Positions 1 to 6,095 of a stretch of 6,368 bases of DNA are shown here, in pieces. Under the pieces are notes generated by a model. That model saw only the letters and a list, made by a program, of their open reading frames with translations. It did no database searches and had not been told where the DNA came from. Source of the DNA: Christensenella sp. UBA5399 (lineage in GTDB: Bacteria; Bacillota; Clostridia; Christensenellales; Christensenellaceae). Position 1 is the first letter of the stretch. Every line of letters begins with the position of its first letter. The translations under genes were made by a program, and so were the position numbers. The stretch covers positions 17,962-24,329 of the forward strand of contig DHOD01000026.1 of assembly GCA_002407725.1 (NCBI GenBank), read 5' to 3'.

Positions 1-186
1 CTTTTCTATTGGATATTAGTATAATTATCCGTGCGCACCGGGGAAAGGACGACCGGGTGTGACATAGAACTTTGTGAACAATTTGACAATATATAGCACA
101 TGGTGAAATAAATTTCAAGCGCTGGGAAACATGGTGGAAAAAAATTAGAAAATCCGATTTGCGGTGATTGTTTTGATGTGGTAATA

Positions 187-215
187 TTGACTTTGGGATG
201 TGAATCCGTTATTGT
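187..215 (+). promoter_or_regulatory. Possible sigma-70-type promoter for the operon segment
   Basis: TTGACT (187-192, five of six consensus bases) is followed after exactly 17 nt by TATTGT (210-215, four of six). Transcription would begin around 222, giving a leader of roughly 100 nt before pduL. The match is modest and AT-rich DNA yields such pairs by chance. The operon may also be transcribed from farther upstream. Confidence 0.3.
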
Positions 216-243
216 ATATTGTGTAGCGAAAAAAATTGCAACA

Positions 244-276
244 TGTGAAATATTGAGCGCAAATTCACACTTTTTT
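244..276 (+). terminator. Inverted repeat followed by a T-run (possible operator or weak attenuator)
   Basis: TGTGAA (244-249) and TTCACA (264-269) form a perfect 6-bp inverted repeat separated by 14 nt. A run of six T follows at 271-276. In RNA this could be a weak hairpin with a U-tract just before pduL, acting as a leader attenuator. As DNA it could be a binding site for a dimeric regulator. The stem is AT-rich and the loop long, so termination would be weak. The half-site spacing does not fit the classic CRP site. Confidence 0.22.
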
Positions 277-312
277 ATGCGGTGTTGTGAGAAAAAATGG
301 ATGAAGTTTCGC

Positions 313-317
313 GGAGG
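313..317 (+). promoter_or_regulatory. Ribosome binding site that favours a TTG start for pduL
   Basis: GGAGG at 313-317 lies 6 nt before TTG at 324. The ATG at 297 has only a weak GAG upstream, and the ATG at 342 is too far from GGAGG. This site therefore favours the TTG start. Confidence 0.5.
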
Positions 318-323
318 TGCGGC

Positions 324-956
324 TTGGATATCGATATCAAAATGGCAGTAAAAACAGAGGTGATTCTTGCTTTTGGGCGGACAACCGGCAGGCGGTTTGT
401 GCAGGCCGCGGTTTCCAACCATCACGTGCACCTTTGCCAGGCCGATATCGACCGGCTTTTTGGGCAGGGTTACCAGCTCACGCCGTTAAAGCCGCTTTCG
501 CAGCCGGGGCAGTATGCCGCCAAAGAAACGGTTACGCTGACAGGCCCCAAGGGGAGCATCAAGGGCATACGCGTACTTGGCCCCGCACGGCCCGACACCC
601 AGGTGGAGGTCTCTGTTACAGATTCATTTAAATTAGGAATAAAGCCGGTCGTGCAGATGTCGGGCAATATCGAGGGAACGCCGGGCGGGCTGCTGGAAGG
701 CCCCGCGGGCAAGGCCGAGATTGCAAAGGGCATCATGGTGTCCGAGCGGCATTTGCATTTGTCCGAAGACCAGGCAAAGGCGCTGTGCCTGCAGGACGGG
801 CAGGCGGTCAGCCTGAAAACATTCGGCCCCCGGCCGGTGATATTTGAAAATGTGATTGTCCGCAGCGGTGCGGGGCATTATATGGAAGTGCATTTGGATA
901 TGGACGAGGCAAATGCAGCGCTGCTGAAAAACGGCGACATTATGGAAATCGTGTAA
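324..956 (+). CDS. pduL: PduL-type phosphate propanoyltransferase (phosphotransacylase)
   Basis: PduL converts acyl-CoA plus phosphate to acyl-phosphate and free CoA inside the microcompartment, recycling CoA for PduP. The 210-residue product has the family's two metal-site repeats: SNHHVHL (His34, His36) and SERHLHLS (His143, His145). It also has Glu95 in QVEVSVTD and His190 in MEVHLDMDEAN, the set of positions that bind the two zinc ions in known PduL. The LxQPGQYAAKETVTLTGPKG stretch is also typical. I chose TTG 324 because GGAGG sits 6 nt upstream, the length then equals that of enteric PduL, and residues 1-18 then form an amphipathic segment (IKxxVKxEV pattern) like known encapsulation peptides. 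The alternative is ATG 297, nine codons longer, with a poor ribosome site. The next gene follows after 6 nt. Family assignment is firm; the start is less certain. Confidence 0.93.
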   Translation: MDIDIKMAVKTEVILAFGRTTGRRFVQAAVSNHHVHLCQADIDRLFGQGYQLTPLKPLSQPGQYAAKETVTLTGPKGSIKGIRVLGPARPDTQVEVSVTDSFKLGIKPVVQMSGNIEGTPGGLLEGPAGKAEIAKGIMVSERHLHLSEDQAKALCLQDGQAVSLKTFGPRPVIFENVIVRSGAGHYMEVHLDMDEANAALLKNGDIMEIV

Positions 957-962
957 AAAACT

Positions 963-1643
963 ATGGATAACGATGCGATGCGGGCACTGGTAAAGCGTAT
1001 CACGCAGGAAGTGCTCTACAGAATTGAACAGGCGCAGGTGCGGGACGAGACAGTGCAGGGCACTGTGGTGTTGGTTTCTTCCTATGTTCCCTCTCCCAAA
1101 AGCGCGCTGGCACGCATCAAGGAAGTTTACGGCAGCGACAATGTCGAGTTTCTGAACTTTGGCACCGAGTTTACGCCGTTGTTTGAAAAAGCGGTCAATG
1201 CGGACGAACAACCGCGTGACGAGATTATAGAAAAGGTGGCTTCGGCCGCCAATGTGGTCATTGTGACCCCGCGCATCAACCTGCTTGCGGGCATTGCGGA
1301 GGGCGAGGACGACGGCCTTGTGGAGTTTTTGGCCATGCGCGCGCTGCTTTGGGGCAGGAATGTCAATGTGCTGCTGGACTTCCAGCCGCCGCGGTTCAAG
1401 CGCAACACGTTTTTTGAAAAAGTGGTCACCGTAGTGAACACGCTGGAGGATATGGGCATCAAAATCATGAGCTACAAGTGCGCGGCCCCGGAGGGGACGG
1501 ATGCGCTGGGGCTGGTGACCGAGCAGGACGTGATGAATGCGTTCGCGGGCAAAAAGAAAATGATCCGGGCTGCCGCGGGCGCCATTGTGACGCCGTCGGC
1601 GCGCGATAAGGCGAAGGAACTGAATATCACCATCAATTATTAG
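963..1643 (+). CDS. PduM-like microcompartment protein with flavoprotein-like N-terminal region
   Basis: The 226-residue protein sits between pduL and pduN, exactly where pduM lies in the canonical pdu order. Like PduM it begins with a short amphipathic helix (about residues 1-23, MRALVKRITQEVLYRI) and ends with a xIVTxxARDxAxxxNIxI segment (about 205-224). The middle has alternating beta strands and helices, including VVIVTPRINLLAGIAEG and WGRNVNVLLDF, reminiscent of flavoprotein folds. It is longer than enteric PduM (about 160 residues), the extra length being in the N-terminal half. PduM is needed for proper compartment assembly; that role here is inferred. The start ATG lies 6 nt after the pduL stop with no clear ribosome site, so translation is probably coupled. 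It could instead belong to a separate BMC-associated flavoprotein family. No flavin-binding or catalytic residues can be assigned with confidence. Confidence 0.6.
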   Translation: MDNDAMRALVKRITQEVLYRIEQAQVRDETVQGTVVLVSSYVPSPKSALARIKEVYGSDNVEFLNFGTEFTPLFEKAVNADEQPRDEIIEKVASAANVVIVTPRINLLAGIAEGEDDGLVEFLAMRALLWGRNVNVLLDFQPPRFKRNTFFEKVVTVVNTLEDMGIKIMSYKCAAPEGTDALGLVTEQDVMNAFAGKKKMIRAAAGAIVTPSARDKAKELNITINY

Positions 1644-1652
1644 GAGAAGGAC

Positions 1653-1958
1653 ATGCAGATAGCAAGGGTAAAAGGAAACGTGGTCAGCACCACAAAGGCC
1701 GAGAAGCTGAACGGCCTCAAGCTGCTGATCGTCAAGCCGATCGACATAGAAACATTTGAGGAAAAAGGCAGCCTGCTGGTGGCCATCGACGCGGTTGGCG
1801 CGGGCGAAGGCGAGGTCGTGATGGTTGTGGGCGGAAGCTCGAGCCGCCAGACCAACATTACGGACGGCAAACCGTGCGACCTTTCCATTATTGCGATCAT
1901 CGATTCGCTGGATGTGGACGGCAAACGGAAGTTTGAGAAGTTTAAAGAGAGTAAATAA
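1653..1958 (+). CDS. pduN: BMC-P pentameric vertex shell protein (EutN/CcmL/PduN family)
   Basis: The 101-residue protein is a pentamer-forming shell subunit that caps the vertices of the compartment. The family signature is clear: an N-terminal MQIARVKGNVVSTTKAEKLNG followed by LKLLIVKPID, then VAIDAVGAGEGEVVMVVGGSSSRQT and a final IIAIIDSLDV strand. A ribosome site AGGAG (1642-1646) overlaps the TAG stop of the PduM-like gene, 6 nt before the ATG, so the start is secure and translation is linked to the gene before. Its position after the PduM-like gene matches pduN. A lysine/glutamate-rich tail of about ten residues follows the last strand. A second, divergent vertex gene lies at 5799-6065. 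Confidence 0.93.
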   Translation: MQIARVKGNVVSTTKAEKLNGLKLLIVKPIDIETFEEKGSLLVAIDAVGAGEGEVVMVVGGSSSRQTNITDGKPCDLSIIAIIDSLDVDGKRKFEKFKESK

Positions 1959-2007
1959 ACGCAGTTGATATAAACCTGAAAACGTTGAATTTGAAGGGGA
2001 AATAATT

Positions 2008-3411
2008 ATGAGTCTGAGCGAACAGGAAATCAAGCAAATTGTAAACCAAACAATAACGGAGGTTGCGGGCAGCGCGCCGATTGGCGGCACAAGCGGGCAG
2101 TGGCTGTGCGACGACGCGCACGAGGCGATTGCCAACGCAAAGGCGGCGCAGCAACAATTGATGCAGATGTCGCTGGTACAGCGTGGCAAGCTGATTGACG
2201 CAATGCGCGCGGCGGCGCGGCAGAACGTCGCGGCGCTTTCCGAGCTGGCCCACAACGAGACGGGTTATGGCAAGGTGCCGGACAAGATTGCCAAAAATAC
2301 ATTGGCGATCGATAAAACACCGGGAATCGAGGACCTGCATACGCAGGCGTACAGCGGCGACGACGGGCTGACCATCATCGAGGGAGCGCCCTTTGGAGTC
2401 ATAGGCTCTATCACGCCTTCTACAAACCCGACATCTACTGTGATCAACAATTCTATCAGCATGATTGCAGCGGGCAATGCTGTGGTATACAATCCCCATC
2501 CTGCGGCAAAACGCGCGTCCCAGGAGGCTATGCGTGTGCTCAACGAGGCAATTGTAGCGGCGGGTGGCCCGCCGGCGCTCATCACATCGGTGAAGGAACC
2601 GACGCTGGAGAGCGGCAAGATCATTATGGAGCATCCTGACGTAAAGATTCTTTCCATTACAGGTGGCGAGGCGGTTGTGCATGTCGCCATGAAGGTGGGC
2701 AAAAAGGTGATTGCGGCCGGCCCGGGCAACCCTCCTGTCATCGTGGATGATACGGCCGACATCTGGAAGGCTGCCGCCGATATCGTGACGGGCGCAAGCT
2801 TTGATAACAACGTGCTGTGTATCGCGGAGAAGGAAGTATTCGTGTTTAACAGTGTGGCCGATTCGCTGATGAGTGAGATGCAGCAAAACGGCGCATTCCG
2901 CGTGTATGGTGACGATATAGAAAAAATACTGAAAACAGTGCTGGAGAACAAGAACGGCAAATATGTGATCAACAGGCACTTTGTAGGGCGTGACGCGACA
3001 CATATACTTCGCGAGAGCGGTGTGCAGTTCACCGGCGACCCGCGTCTGGTCATTGCCGAAGTGCCGGCAGACCATCCGTTTGTGGATGTGGAAATGCTGA
3101 TGCCTGTGCTGGCGATCGTACGTGTCAACAATATTGACGAGGCGATCCGTGAGGCGCTTAAGGCGGAACATGCGTTCCAGCATTCGGCGTACATTCATTC
3201 GACAAATGTACACAACATGTCGCTTGCGGCAACAGCGCTCAACACAACGATTTTTGTGAAAAACGCACCGTCACTTGCAGGGCTTGGTTATGGCGGTGAG
3301 GGGTGCACGACACTGACGATTGCGACGCCGACGGGCGAGGGCATCACCAGCGCGAAGACGTTTACGCGGTCGCGGCGGTGTGTGCTCCACGGTGATTTCA
3401 GGATCATCTGA
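2008..3411 (+). CDS. pduP: CoA-acylating aldehyde dehydrogenase (PduP-like)
   Basis: This enzyme oxidises an aldehyde (propionaldehyde in Pdu systems) to acyl-CoA with NAD+ and CoA inside the compartment. The 467-residue product has the aldehyde dehydrogenase fold with GSITPSTNP (Asn140), ILSITGGEAVVHVAMK, the GPGNPPVIVDDTAD loop of the CoA-dependent subgroup, and the catalytic Cys271 in GASFDNNVLCIAEKE. It ends in the usual TFTRSRRCVLHGDF tail. Residues 1-18 (MSLSEQEIKQIVNQTITE) form an amphipathic helix typical of PduP encapsulation peptides, which target the enzyme to the shell lumen. Length is close to enteric PduP (464). AAGGGG at 1995-1999 lies 8 nt before the ATG. A 49-nt gap separates it from pduN. 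The last A of its TGA is also the first base of an inverted-repeat element. Substrate cannot be assigned without the signature enzyme. Confidence 0.95.
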   Translation: MSLSEQEIKQIVNQTITEVAGSAPIGGTSGQWLCDDAHEAIANAKAAQQQLMQMSLVQRGKLIDAMRAAARQNVAALSELAHNETGYGKVPDKIAKNTLAIDKTPGIEDLHTQAYSGDDGLTIIEGAPFGVIGSITPSTNPTSTVINNSISMIAAGNAVVYNPHPAAKRASQEAMRVLNEAIVAAGGPPALITSVKEPTLESGKIIMEHPDVKILSITGGEAVVHVAMKVGKKVIAAGPGNPPVIVDDTADIWKAAADIVTGASFDNNVLCIAEKEVFVFNSVADSLMSEMQQNGAFRVYGDDIEKILKTVLENKNGKYVINRHFVGRDATHILRESGVQFTGDPRLVIAEVPADHPFVDVEMLMPVLAIVRVNNIDEAIREALKAEHAFQHSAYIHSTNVHNMSLAATALNTTIFVKNAPSLAGLGYGGEGCTTLTIATPTGEGITSAKTFTRSRRCVLHGDFRII

Positions 3412-3435
3412 TACTAATTCCAAATTAAAAGCGTT
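3411..3435 (+). repeat. Left terminal inverted repeat of the 3411-3548 element
   Basis: This 25-base arm matches the reverse complement of 3524-3548 at 20 positions, including eleven of the outermost twelve. It starts at the last base of the pduP stop codon. Part of it also folds back locally as the first arm of the 12-bp hairpin. Confidence 0.55.
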
Positions 3436-3523
3436 AATTTGGAATACGGTGCTGAACGCACCGTGCCGCTACGCGGCGCGTCTCATGCAGTTCCAAACGC
3501 GCTACGCGCTATAAAAAACGCAC

Positions 3524-3548
3524 AACGTTTTTTAAATGGAACTAGTAT
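3524..3548 (-). repeat. Right terminal inverted repeat of the 3411-3548 element
   Basis: This is the complementary arm of the left end. Its outer bases AGTAT run into an ATG at 3547-3549, which is in frame with pduS but has no ribosome site, so the repeat contributes a spurious start-like codon. Confidence 0.55.
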
Positions 3549-3591
3549 GACGACGGCTGATCAGGATTGGATTAGAAAAAATGGCTTTTTT

Positions 3592-3597
3592 GGAGGG
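3592..3597 (+). promoter_or_regulatory. Ribosome binding site deciding the pduS start
   Basis: GGAGGG at 3592-3597 is followed after 9 nt by ATG 3607. No comparable site precedes the in-frame ATG at 3547 or the longer TTG-initiated frame from 3439, which runs through the hairpin element. Confidence 0.75.
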
Positions 3598-3606
3598 CCA
3601 AAGCAG

Positions 3607-4917
3607 ATGGGAATAACGGAAAAAGTCCGTGACGCGGGCGTGGTAGGCGCCGGCGGGGCGGGGTTTCCAACACATGTAAAGCTGAACGCGAAAGCCGATA
3701 TTGTATTGGCGAACGGCGCCGAGTGCGAGCCGTTGCTTCGCGTGGACCAGCAGGTGATGGACCGGTTTGCGCCGGAGGTTGTCGCGGGCATGCGCCTGGC
3801 GATGAAAGCCGTGGGTGCAAAACGTGGCGTCATTGCGCTCAAGGATCATTACAAAGCCGCGATTGCGGCGCTGAACGCGGCGATCGGCAGTGATGCCGAT
3901 GTTACGCTGCACATTATGCACAGCTATTACCCCGCGGGGGACGAGCAGCAGATTGTGTACGACGTGACGGGCAAGGTGGTGCCGACAGGCGGCATTCCGC
4001 TGGATGTGGGTGCGGTCGTGTGCAATGTCAGCACGTTGGTGGACATTGCGAATGCGGACAAAGGAACACCAGTGACGGAGAAATATGTGACGGTTGGCGG
4101 CGCGGTGAGAAATCCTTGCACCATGAATGTGCCGGTGGGCATCAACGCGGCGGAGCTGGTTGCGGCGGCGGGCGGCACCACGTGCGATGACTGCAGTTAT
4201 GTCATTGGCGGGCCGTGCATGGGCTACGTGACCGATTCGCTGGACTTCCCGATAGAGAAGACGACAGGCGGCATACTGGCGATCCCCAAGGGACACTTCC
4301 TGCTCAGGCAGAAGGACCCGTGCCAGAGCCTGCAAATCATACAGGCGGCTTGCTGCCAGTGCTCGCTGTGCACGCAGATGTGCCCGCGCAATGCACTGGG
4401 GCTCAATGTTGCGCCGCACAAGGCCATGCGCGCGGTTGGCCAGGGCGTCGACCTGCTGGAGAACGCCAACGGCATATTCTCCTGCTGCGATTGTGGTATT
4501 TGTACATACCAGGCCTGCAACTTTGGCCTGAAGCCCCACGTGGTCATGAAGCAGATGAAGCAGGGGCTGATGGCGGCGGGAATCAAACCCCGGAAGGAAG
4601 TGTACGGCCCGGCCGATATTGCAATCGATATGAAACGGTTGCCTACATCGCGCCTGATCGGGCGGCTGGGCATCAGCGAATACGATGTGCCCGCGCCGAT
4701 GAACTGCAACCTGATGGACGTGGAAAGTGTCAAGATCCCGCTTAAGATGCATGTGGGCGCGCCGTCGACGCCTGTGGTCAAAGCAGGCCAGAAGGTGAAA
4801 AAGGGCGACCTGATTGCAGAGATCAAAGAAGGCGCGCTGGGCGCGCGGATACACGCAAGCATATCGGGCACGGTCACGGCCGTAAACGATCAAACGATAG
4901 AAATAAAGGTGAGCTAA
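3607..4917 (+). CDS. pduS: PduS-like RnfC-family Fe-S flavoprotein (NADH/electron transfer)
   Basis: PduS proteins resemble the RnfC/NuoF electron-entry subunits and carry FMN and two [4Fe-4S] clusters. In Pdu systems PduS is linked to cobalamin reduction, and in others to NADH reoxidation. The 436-residue product has the glycine-rich DAGVVGAGGAGFPTHVKL at residues 9-26, an SLBB-like middle region, and two ferredoxin-type motifs: C249-x2-C252-x2-C255-x3-C259-P and C293-x2-C296-x2-C299-x4-C304. The C-terminus is a barrel-sandwich domain (about 375-436, KAGQKVKKGDLIAEI, SGTVTAV). I start it at 3607 because GGAGGG lies 9 nt upstream and homologues begin a few residues before the DAGxVGAGGAGFP motif. 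The 20 extra residues from ATG 3547 resemble nothing in the family and begin inside an inverted repeat. Its TAA directly abuts the pduT ATG, implying coupled synthesis of the two Fe-S partners. Confidence 0.92.
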   Translation: MGITEKVRDAGVVGAGGAGFPTHVKLNAKADIVLANGAECEPLLRVDQQVMDRFAPEVVAGMRLAMKAVGAKRGVIALKDHYKAAIAALNAAIGSDADVTLHIMHSYYPAGDEQQIVYDVTGKVVPTGGIPLDVGAVVCNVSTLVDIANADKGTPVTEKYVTVGGAVRNPCTMNVPVGINAAELVAAAGGTTCDDCSYVIGGPCMGYVTDSLDFPIEKTTGGILAIPKGHFLLRQKDPCQSLQIIQAACCQCSLCTQMCPRNALGLNVAPHKAMRAVGQGVDLLENANGIFSCCDCGICTYQACNFGLKPHVVMKQMKQGLMAAGIKPRKEVYGPADIAIDMKRLPTSRLIGRLGISEYDVPAPMNCNLMDVESVKIPLKMHVGAPSTPVVKAGQKVKKGDLIAEIKEGALGARIHASISGTVTAVNDQTIEIKVS

Positions 4918-5466
4918 ATGAAAAAGTCACTGGGAATGGTAGAGGTAATCAGCATACCCGCGGGCATTGAGGCGGGCGACGCGATGCTGAAGGCGGCGTC
5001 GGTGCAGCTGGTGACGGCGACAGCCGTTTGCGCAGGCAAGTATATTGTAATTGTGACGGGCGAGGTGGCCGCGGTACGGTCGGCTGTTAAGGCGGGCAAG
5101 GAAGCGGCGGGGATCAAGCTGATCGACGACTTGATCATCCCCAATGTGCACGAGCAGGTGCCCATGGCCATCAATGGCTGCACGGATATAGAGCATATGG
5201 GGGCAGTGGGGGCGATTGAGACGTATTCGCTCTGTGCGGCCATCATTGCGGCGGACGAGGCTGTTAAAGCGGCTGAGATTACGCTGATAGAGATACGCCT
5301 GGGCAGGGGCCTGGGGGGCAAATCCTTTGTGACCATGACGGGCGAGGTGGCTGCGGTCAAAGCGTCGGTCGAGGCGGCACAGGGTATTGAAGAGGTTCAG
5401 GGTTTGATGTCGGACAGCGTGGTGATTCCCGCGCCGCATCCTGATATAGCGAAAGCACTATTTTAA
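4918..5466 (+). CDS. pduT: PduT-like BMC-T shell protein with Fe-S cluster cysteine
   Basis: The 182-residue protein has two tandem BMC domains (about 4-90 and 94-180), each with the family's [23 protein letters not shown] or [23 protein letters not shown] opening, so it forms pseudohexameric trimers. Cys38 in TAVCAGKYI matches the cysteine of enteric PduT (ICPGKF). Three copies of that residue hold one [4Fe-4S] cluster at the trimer pore. The second domain's equivalent loop is GRGLGGKSF, as in PduT. PduT is thought to pass electrons through the shell, with PduS as partner; the zero-base gap to pduS supports this. The ribosome site AAAGGTGAG lies inside the end of pduS. Length equals the usual PduT length. 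Confidence 0.93.
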   Translation: MKKSLGMVEVISIPAGIEAGDAMLKAASVQLVTATAVCAGKYIVIVTGEVAAVRSAVKAGKEAAGIKLIDDLIIPNVHEQVPMAINGCTDIEHMGAVGAIETYSLCAAIIAADEAVKAAEITLIEIRLGRGLGGKSFVTMTGEVAAVKASVEAAQGIEEVQGLMSDSVVIPAPHPDIAKALF

Positions 5467-5483
5467 ATGGAGGACTTTTAAAA

Positions 5484-5792
5484 ATGTCAAAAGAAGCATT
5501 GGGTATGGTAGAGACCAAAGGACTGATTGGTGCAATAGAGGCGGCTGATGCGATGGTGAAGGCGGCAAACGTCTCGCTGATCGGCAAACAACAGATTGGA
5601 TCAGGACTGGTAACGGTGATGGTTCGCGGCGATGTTGGCGCGGTCAAAGCGTCGGTGGATGCCGGTGCTGCAGCGGCAAAGCGGGTAGGCGACCTGTACG
5701 GCGTACATGTGATCCCCAGCCCCCACGACGATGTAGAAACGATTCTTCCGTCGGCTGCTGCTGCCAAGGCGGCTGTCAAAGCTTCCAAATAA
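5484..5792 (+). CDS. BMC-H hexameric shell protein (PduA/PduJ type) with extended C-terminus
   Basis: This single BMC-domain protein forms the hexamers that tile the shell facets. Residues 5-88 follow the PduA/PduJ pattern closely: [26 protein letters not shown], the pore loop GSG at 39-41, [23 protein letters not shown] and [16 protein letters not shown]. Ser40 in the pore loop suggests a PduA-like pore that passes small polar metabolites. The 102-residue length exceeds PduA/PduJ (about 91-94) because of an alanine/lysine-rich tail at 90-102. GGAGG at 5469-5473 lies 10 nt before the ATG. It is 67/74 identical at the protein level to the incomplete gene at 6147. PduA and PduJ cannot be told apart here, so no symbol is given. 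Confidence 0.93.
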   Translation: MSKEALGMVETKGLIGAIEAADAMVKAANVSLIGKQQIGSGLVTVMVRGDVGAVKASVDAGAAAAKRVGDLYGVHVIPSPHDDVETILPSAAAAKAAVKASK

Positions 5793-5798
5793 AGCGCG

Positions 5799-6065
5799 AT
5801 GGTTACCGGTGAAGTTGTGGGCAGCGTAGTTGCCACAGTAAAGGACGAAGATCTGAATAATATTCCACTGCTGGTGGTGCAACTGATCGAAAAAGACGAG
5901 AAAAAAGGCATGATTGTCGCCGCCGATTCGACGCGCCAGGCGGGGCCGGGCGATTTTGTGTACATGATCGGGTCCAAGGAGGCGGCGCGTATGTTCCGCA
6001 AGGAGCTTACGCCCGCCGATATGGCGATCGTAGGGTTTATCGATCAGTACAGCGAACACTTATAA
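5799..6065 (+). CDS. Second BMC-P vertex shell protein (EutN/CcmL family)
   Basis: The 88-residue protein has the vertex-family plan: GEVVGSVVATVKDEDLNNIPLLVVQLI at the N-terminus, a VAADSTRQAGPGDFVYMIGSKEAARMF middle and a closing MAIVGFIDQY strand. It is clearly divergent from the PduN-like protein at 1653-1958: GSKEAARMF replaces GGSSSRQT, and it lacks the charged tail. Such proteins form pentamers at compartment vertices, and several loci encode more than one kind. The ATG lies 6 nt after the BMC-H stop with no evident ribosome site, so translation probably depends on re-initiation after the BMC-H gene. It lies between two BMC-H genes. Confidence 0.9.
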   Translation: MVTGEVVGSVVATVKDEDLNNIPLLVVQLIEKDEKKGMIVAADSTRQAGPGDFVYMIGSKEAARMFRKELTPADMAIVGFIDQYSEHL

Positions 6066-6073
6066 GTTTTTTA

Positions 6074-6095
6074 GGGATGCGCCGGCGCGCGTTCC
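6074..6095 (+). other. Strong intercistronic hairpin without a U-tract
   Basis: GGGATGCGC (6074-6082) pairs with GCGCGTTCC (6087-6095) in a continuous 9-bp stem, two pairs being G-U, around a CGGC loop. The bases after it are GGAAAATAAAA, not a T-run, so it is not a standard intrinsic terminator on the + strand. An mRNA processing or stability role between the second vertex gene and the next BMC-H gene is possible. Confidence 0.5.

Larger units (their letters stand above)
1..323. other. AT-rich upstream/leader region without a recognisable gene
   Basis: No convincing coding sequence is seen here. The antisense reading frame that crosses it also runs over the pduL 5' end and has no recognisable protein features. 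Visible elements are a TATAAT box at 20-25 (its -35 would lie outside the window), a TTGACA at 83-88 with no good -10 at normal spacing, a better-spaced promoter-like pair at 187-215, and an inverted repeat plus T-run at 244-276. The pentamer TGTGA occurs at 58, 73, 199, 244 and 286, and its complement at 265. A short + strand frame open from base 3 to a TGA at 60-62 could be the tail of an upstream gene, but it is too short to judge. The base composition is clearly more AT-rich than the genes downstream, as expected for a control region. Confidence 0.6.
3411..3548. mobile_element. MITE-like non-coding element with terminal inverted repeats and nested hairpins
   Basis: The ends are inverted: ATACTAATTCCA at 3411-3422 and the complement of 3537-3548, ATACTAGTTCCA, differ at one of 12 positions. 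Over 25 positions the ends match at 20. Inside are a perfect 12-bp stem with 5-nt loop (3417-3428/3434-3445), a 7-bp stem (3446-3452/3458-3464), a 5-bp GC stem (3465-3469/3473-3477), a 4-bp stem (3499-3502/3506-3509) and a 9-bp stem (3512-3520/3526-3534). A 7-bp pairing also links 3489-3495 to 3537-3543. Nothing in it looks coding. Small size, inverted ends and a possible TA target duplication (3412-3413, 3546-3547) suggest a miniature inverted-repeat transposable element. TA targets are known for IS630/Tc1-type transposases, but that link is inference. It could instead be a resident RNA-processing or termination element. Confidence 0.5.

Noticed and set aside
3..62. C-terminal end of an upstream gene
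   Set aside because: The frame is open only 19 codons from the window edge to TGA and overlaps a TATAAT box. It could be real but cannot be supported from this window.
244..269. CRP-type operator
   Set aside because: The half-sites TGTGA and TCACA are 16 nt apart instead of the 6 nt of a classic CRP site.
633..2255. Long antisense reading frame of 540 codons
   Set aside because: It lies opposite pduL, the PduM-like gene, pduN and part of pduP, which are all recognisable families. Its translation is Cys/His/Arg-rich low-quality sequence, as expected for the complement of GC-rich codons.
1942..3213. Antisense frame opposite pduP
   Set aside because: It is a shadow of the well-supported aldehyde dehydrogenase, with His/Arg-rich composition and no recognisable domain.
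3411..3548. CRISPR array or tRNA-like gene
   Set aside because: The repeats are inverted and nested, not direct and evenly spaced, and no tRNA cloverleaf or T-loop sequence is present.
3439..3606. N-terminal extension of PduS starting at TTG 3439 or ATG 3547
   Set aside because: The sequence runs through the hairpin element, lacks ribosome sites and does not resemble the family, while GGAGGG before ATG 3607 gives a family-like start.
3532..4893. Antisense frame of 453 codons opposite pduS
   Set aside because: It mirrors pduS codon structure, has no family features, and the + strand protein has clear Fe-S motifs.
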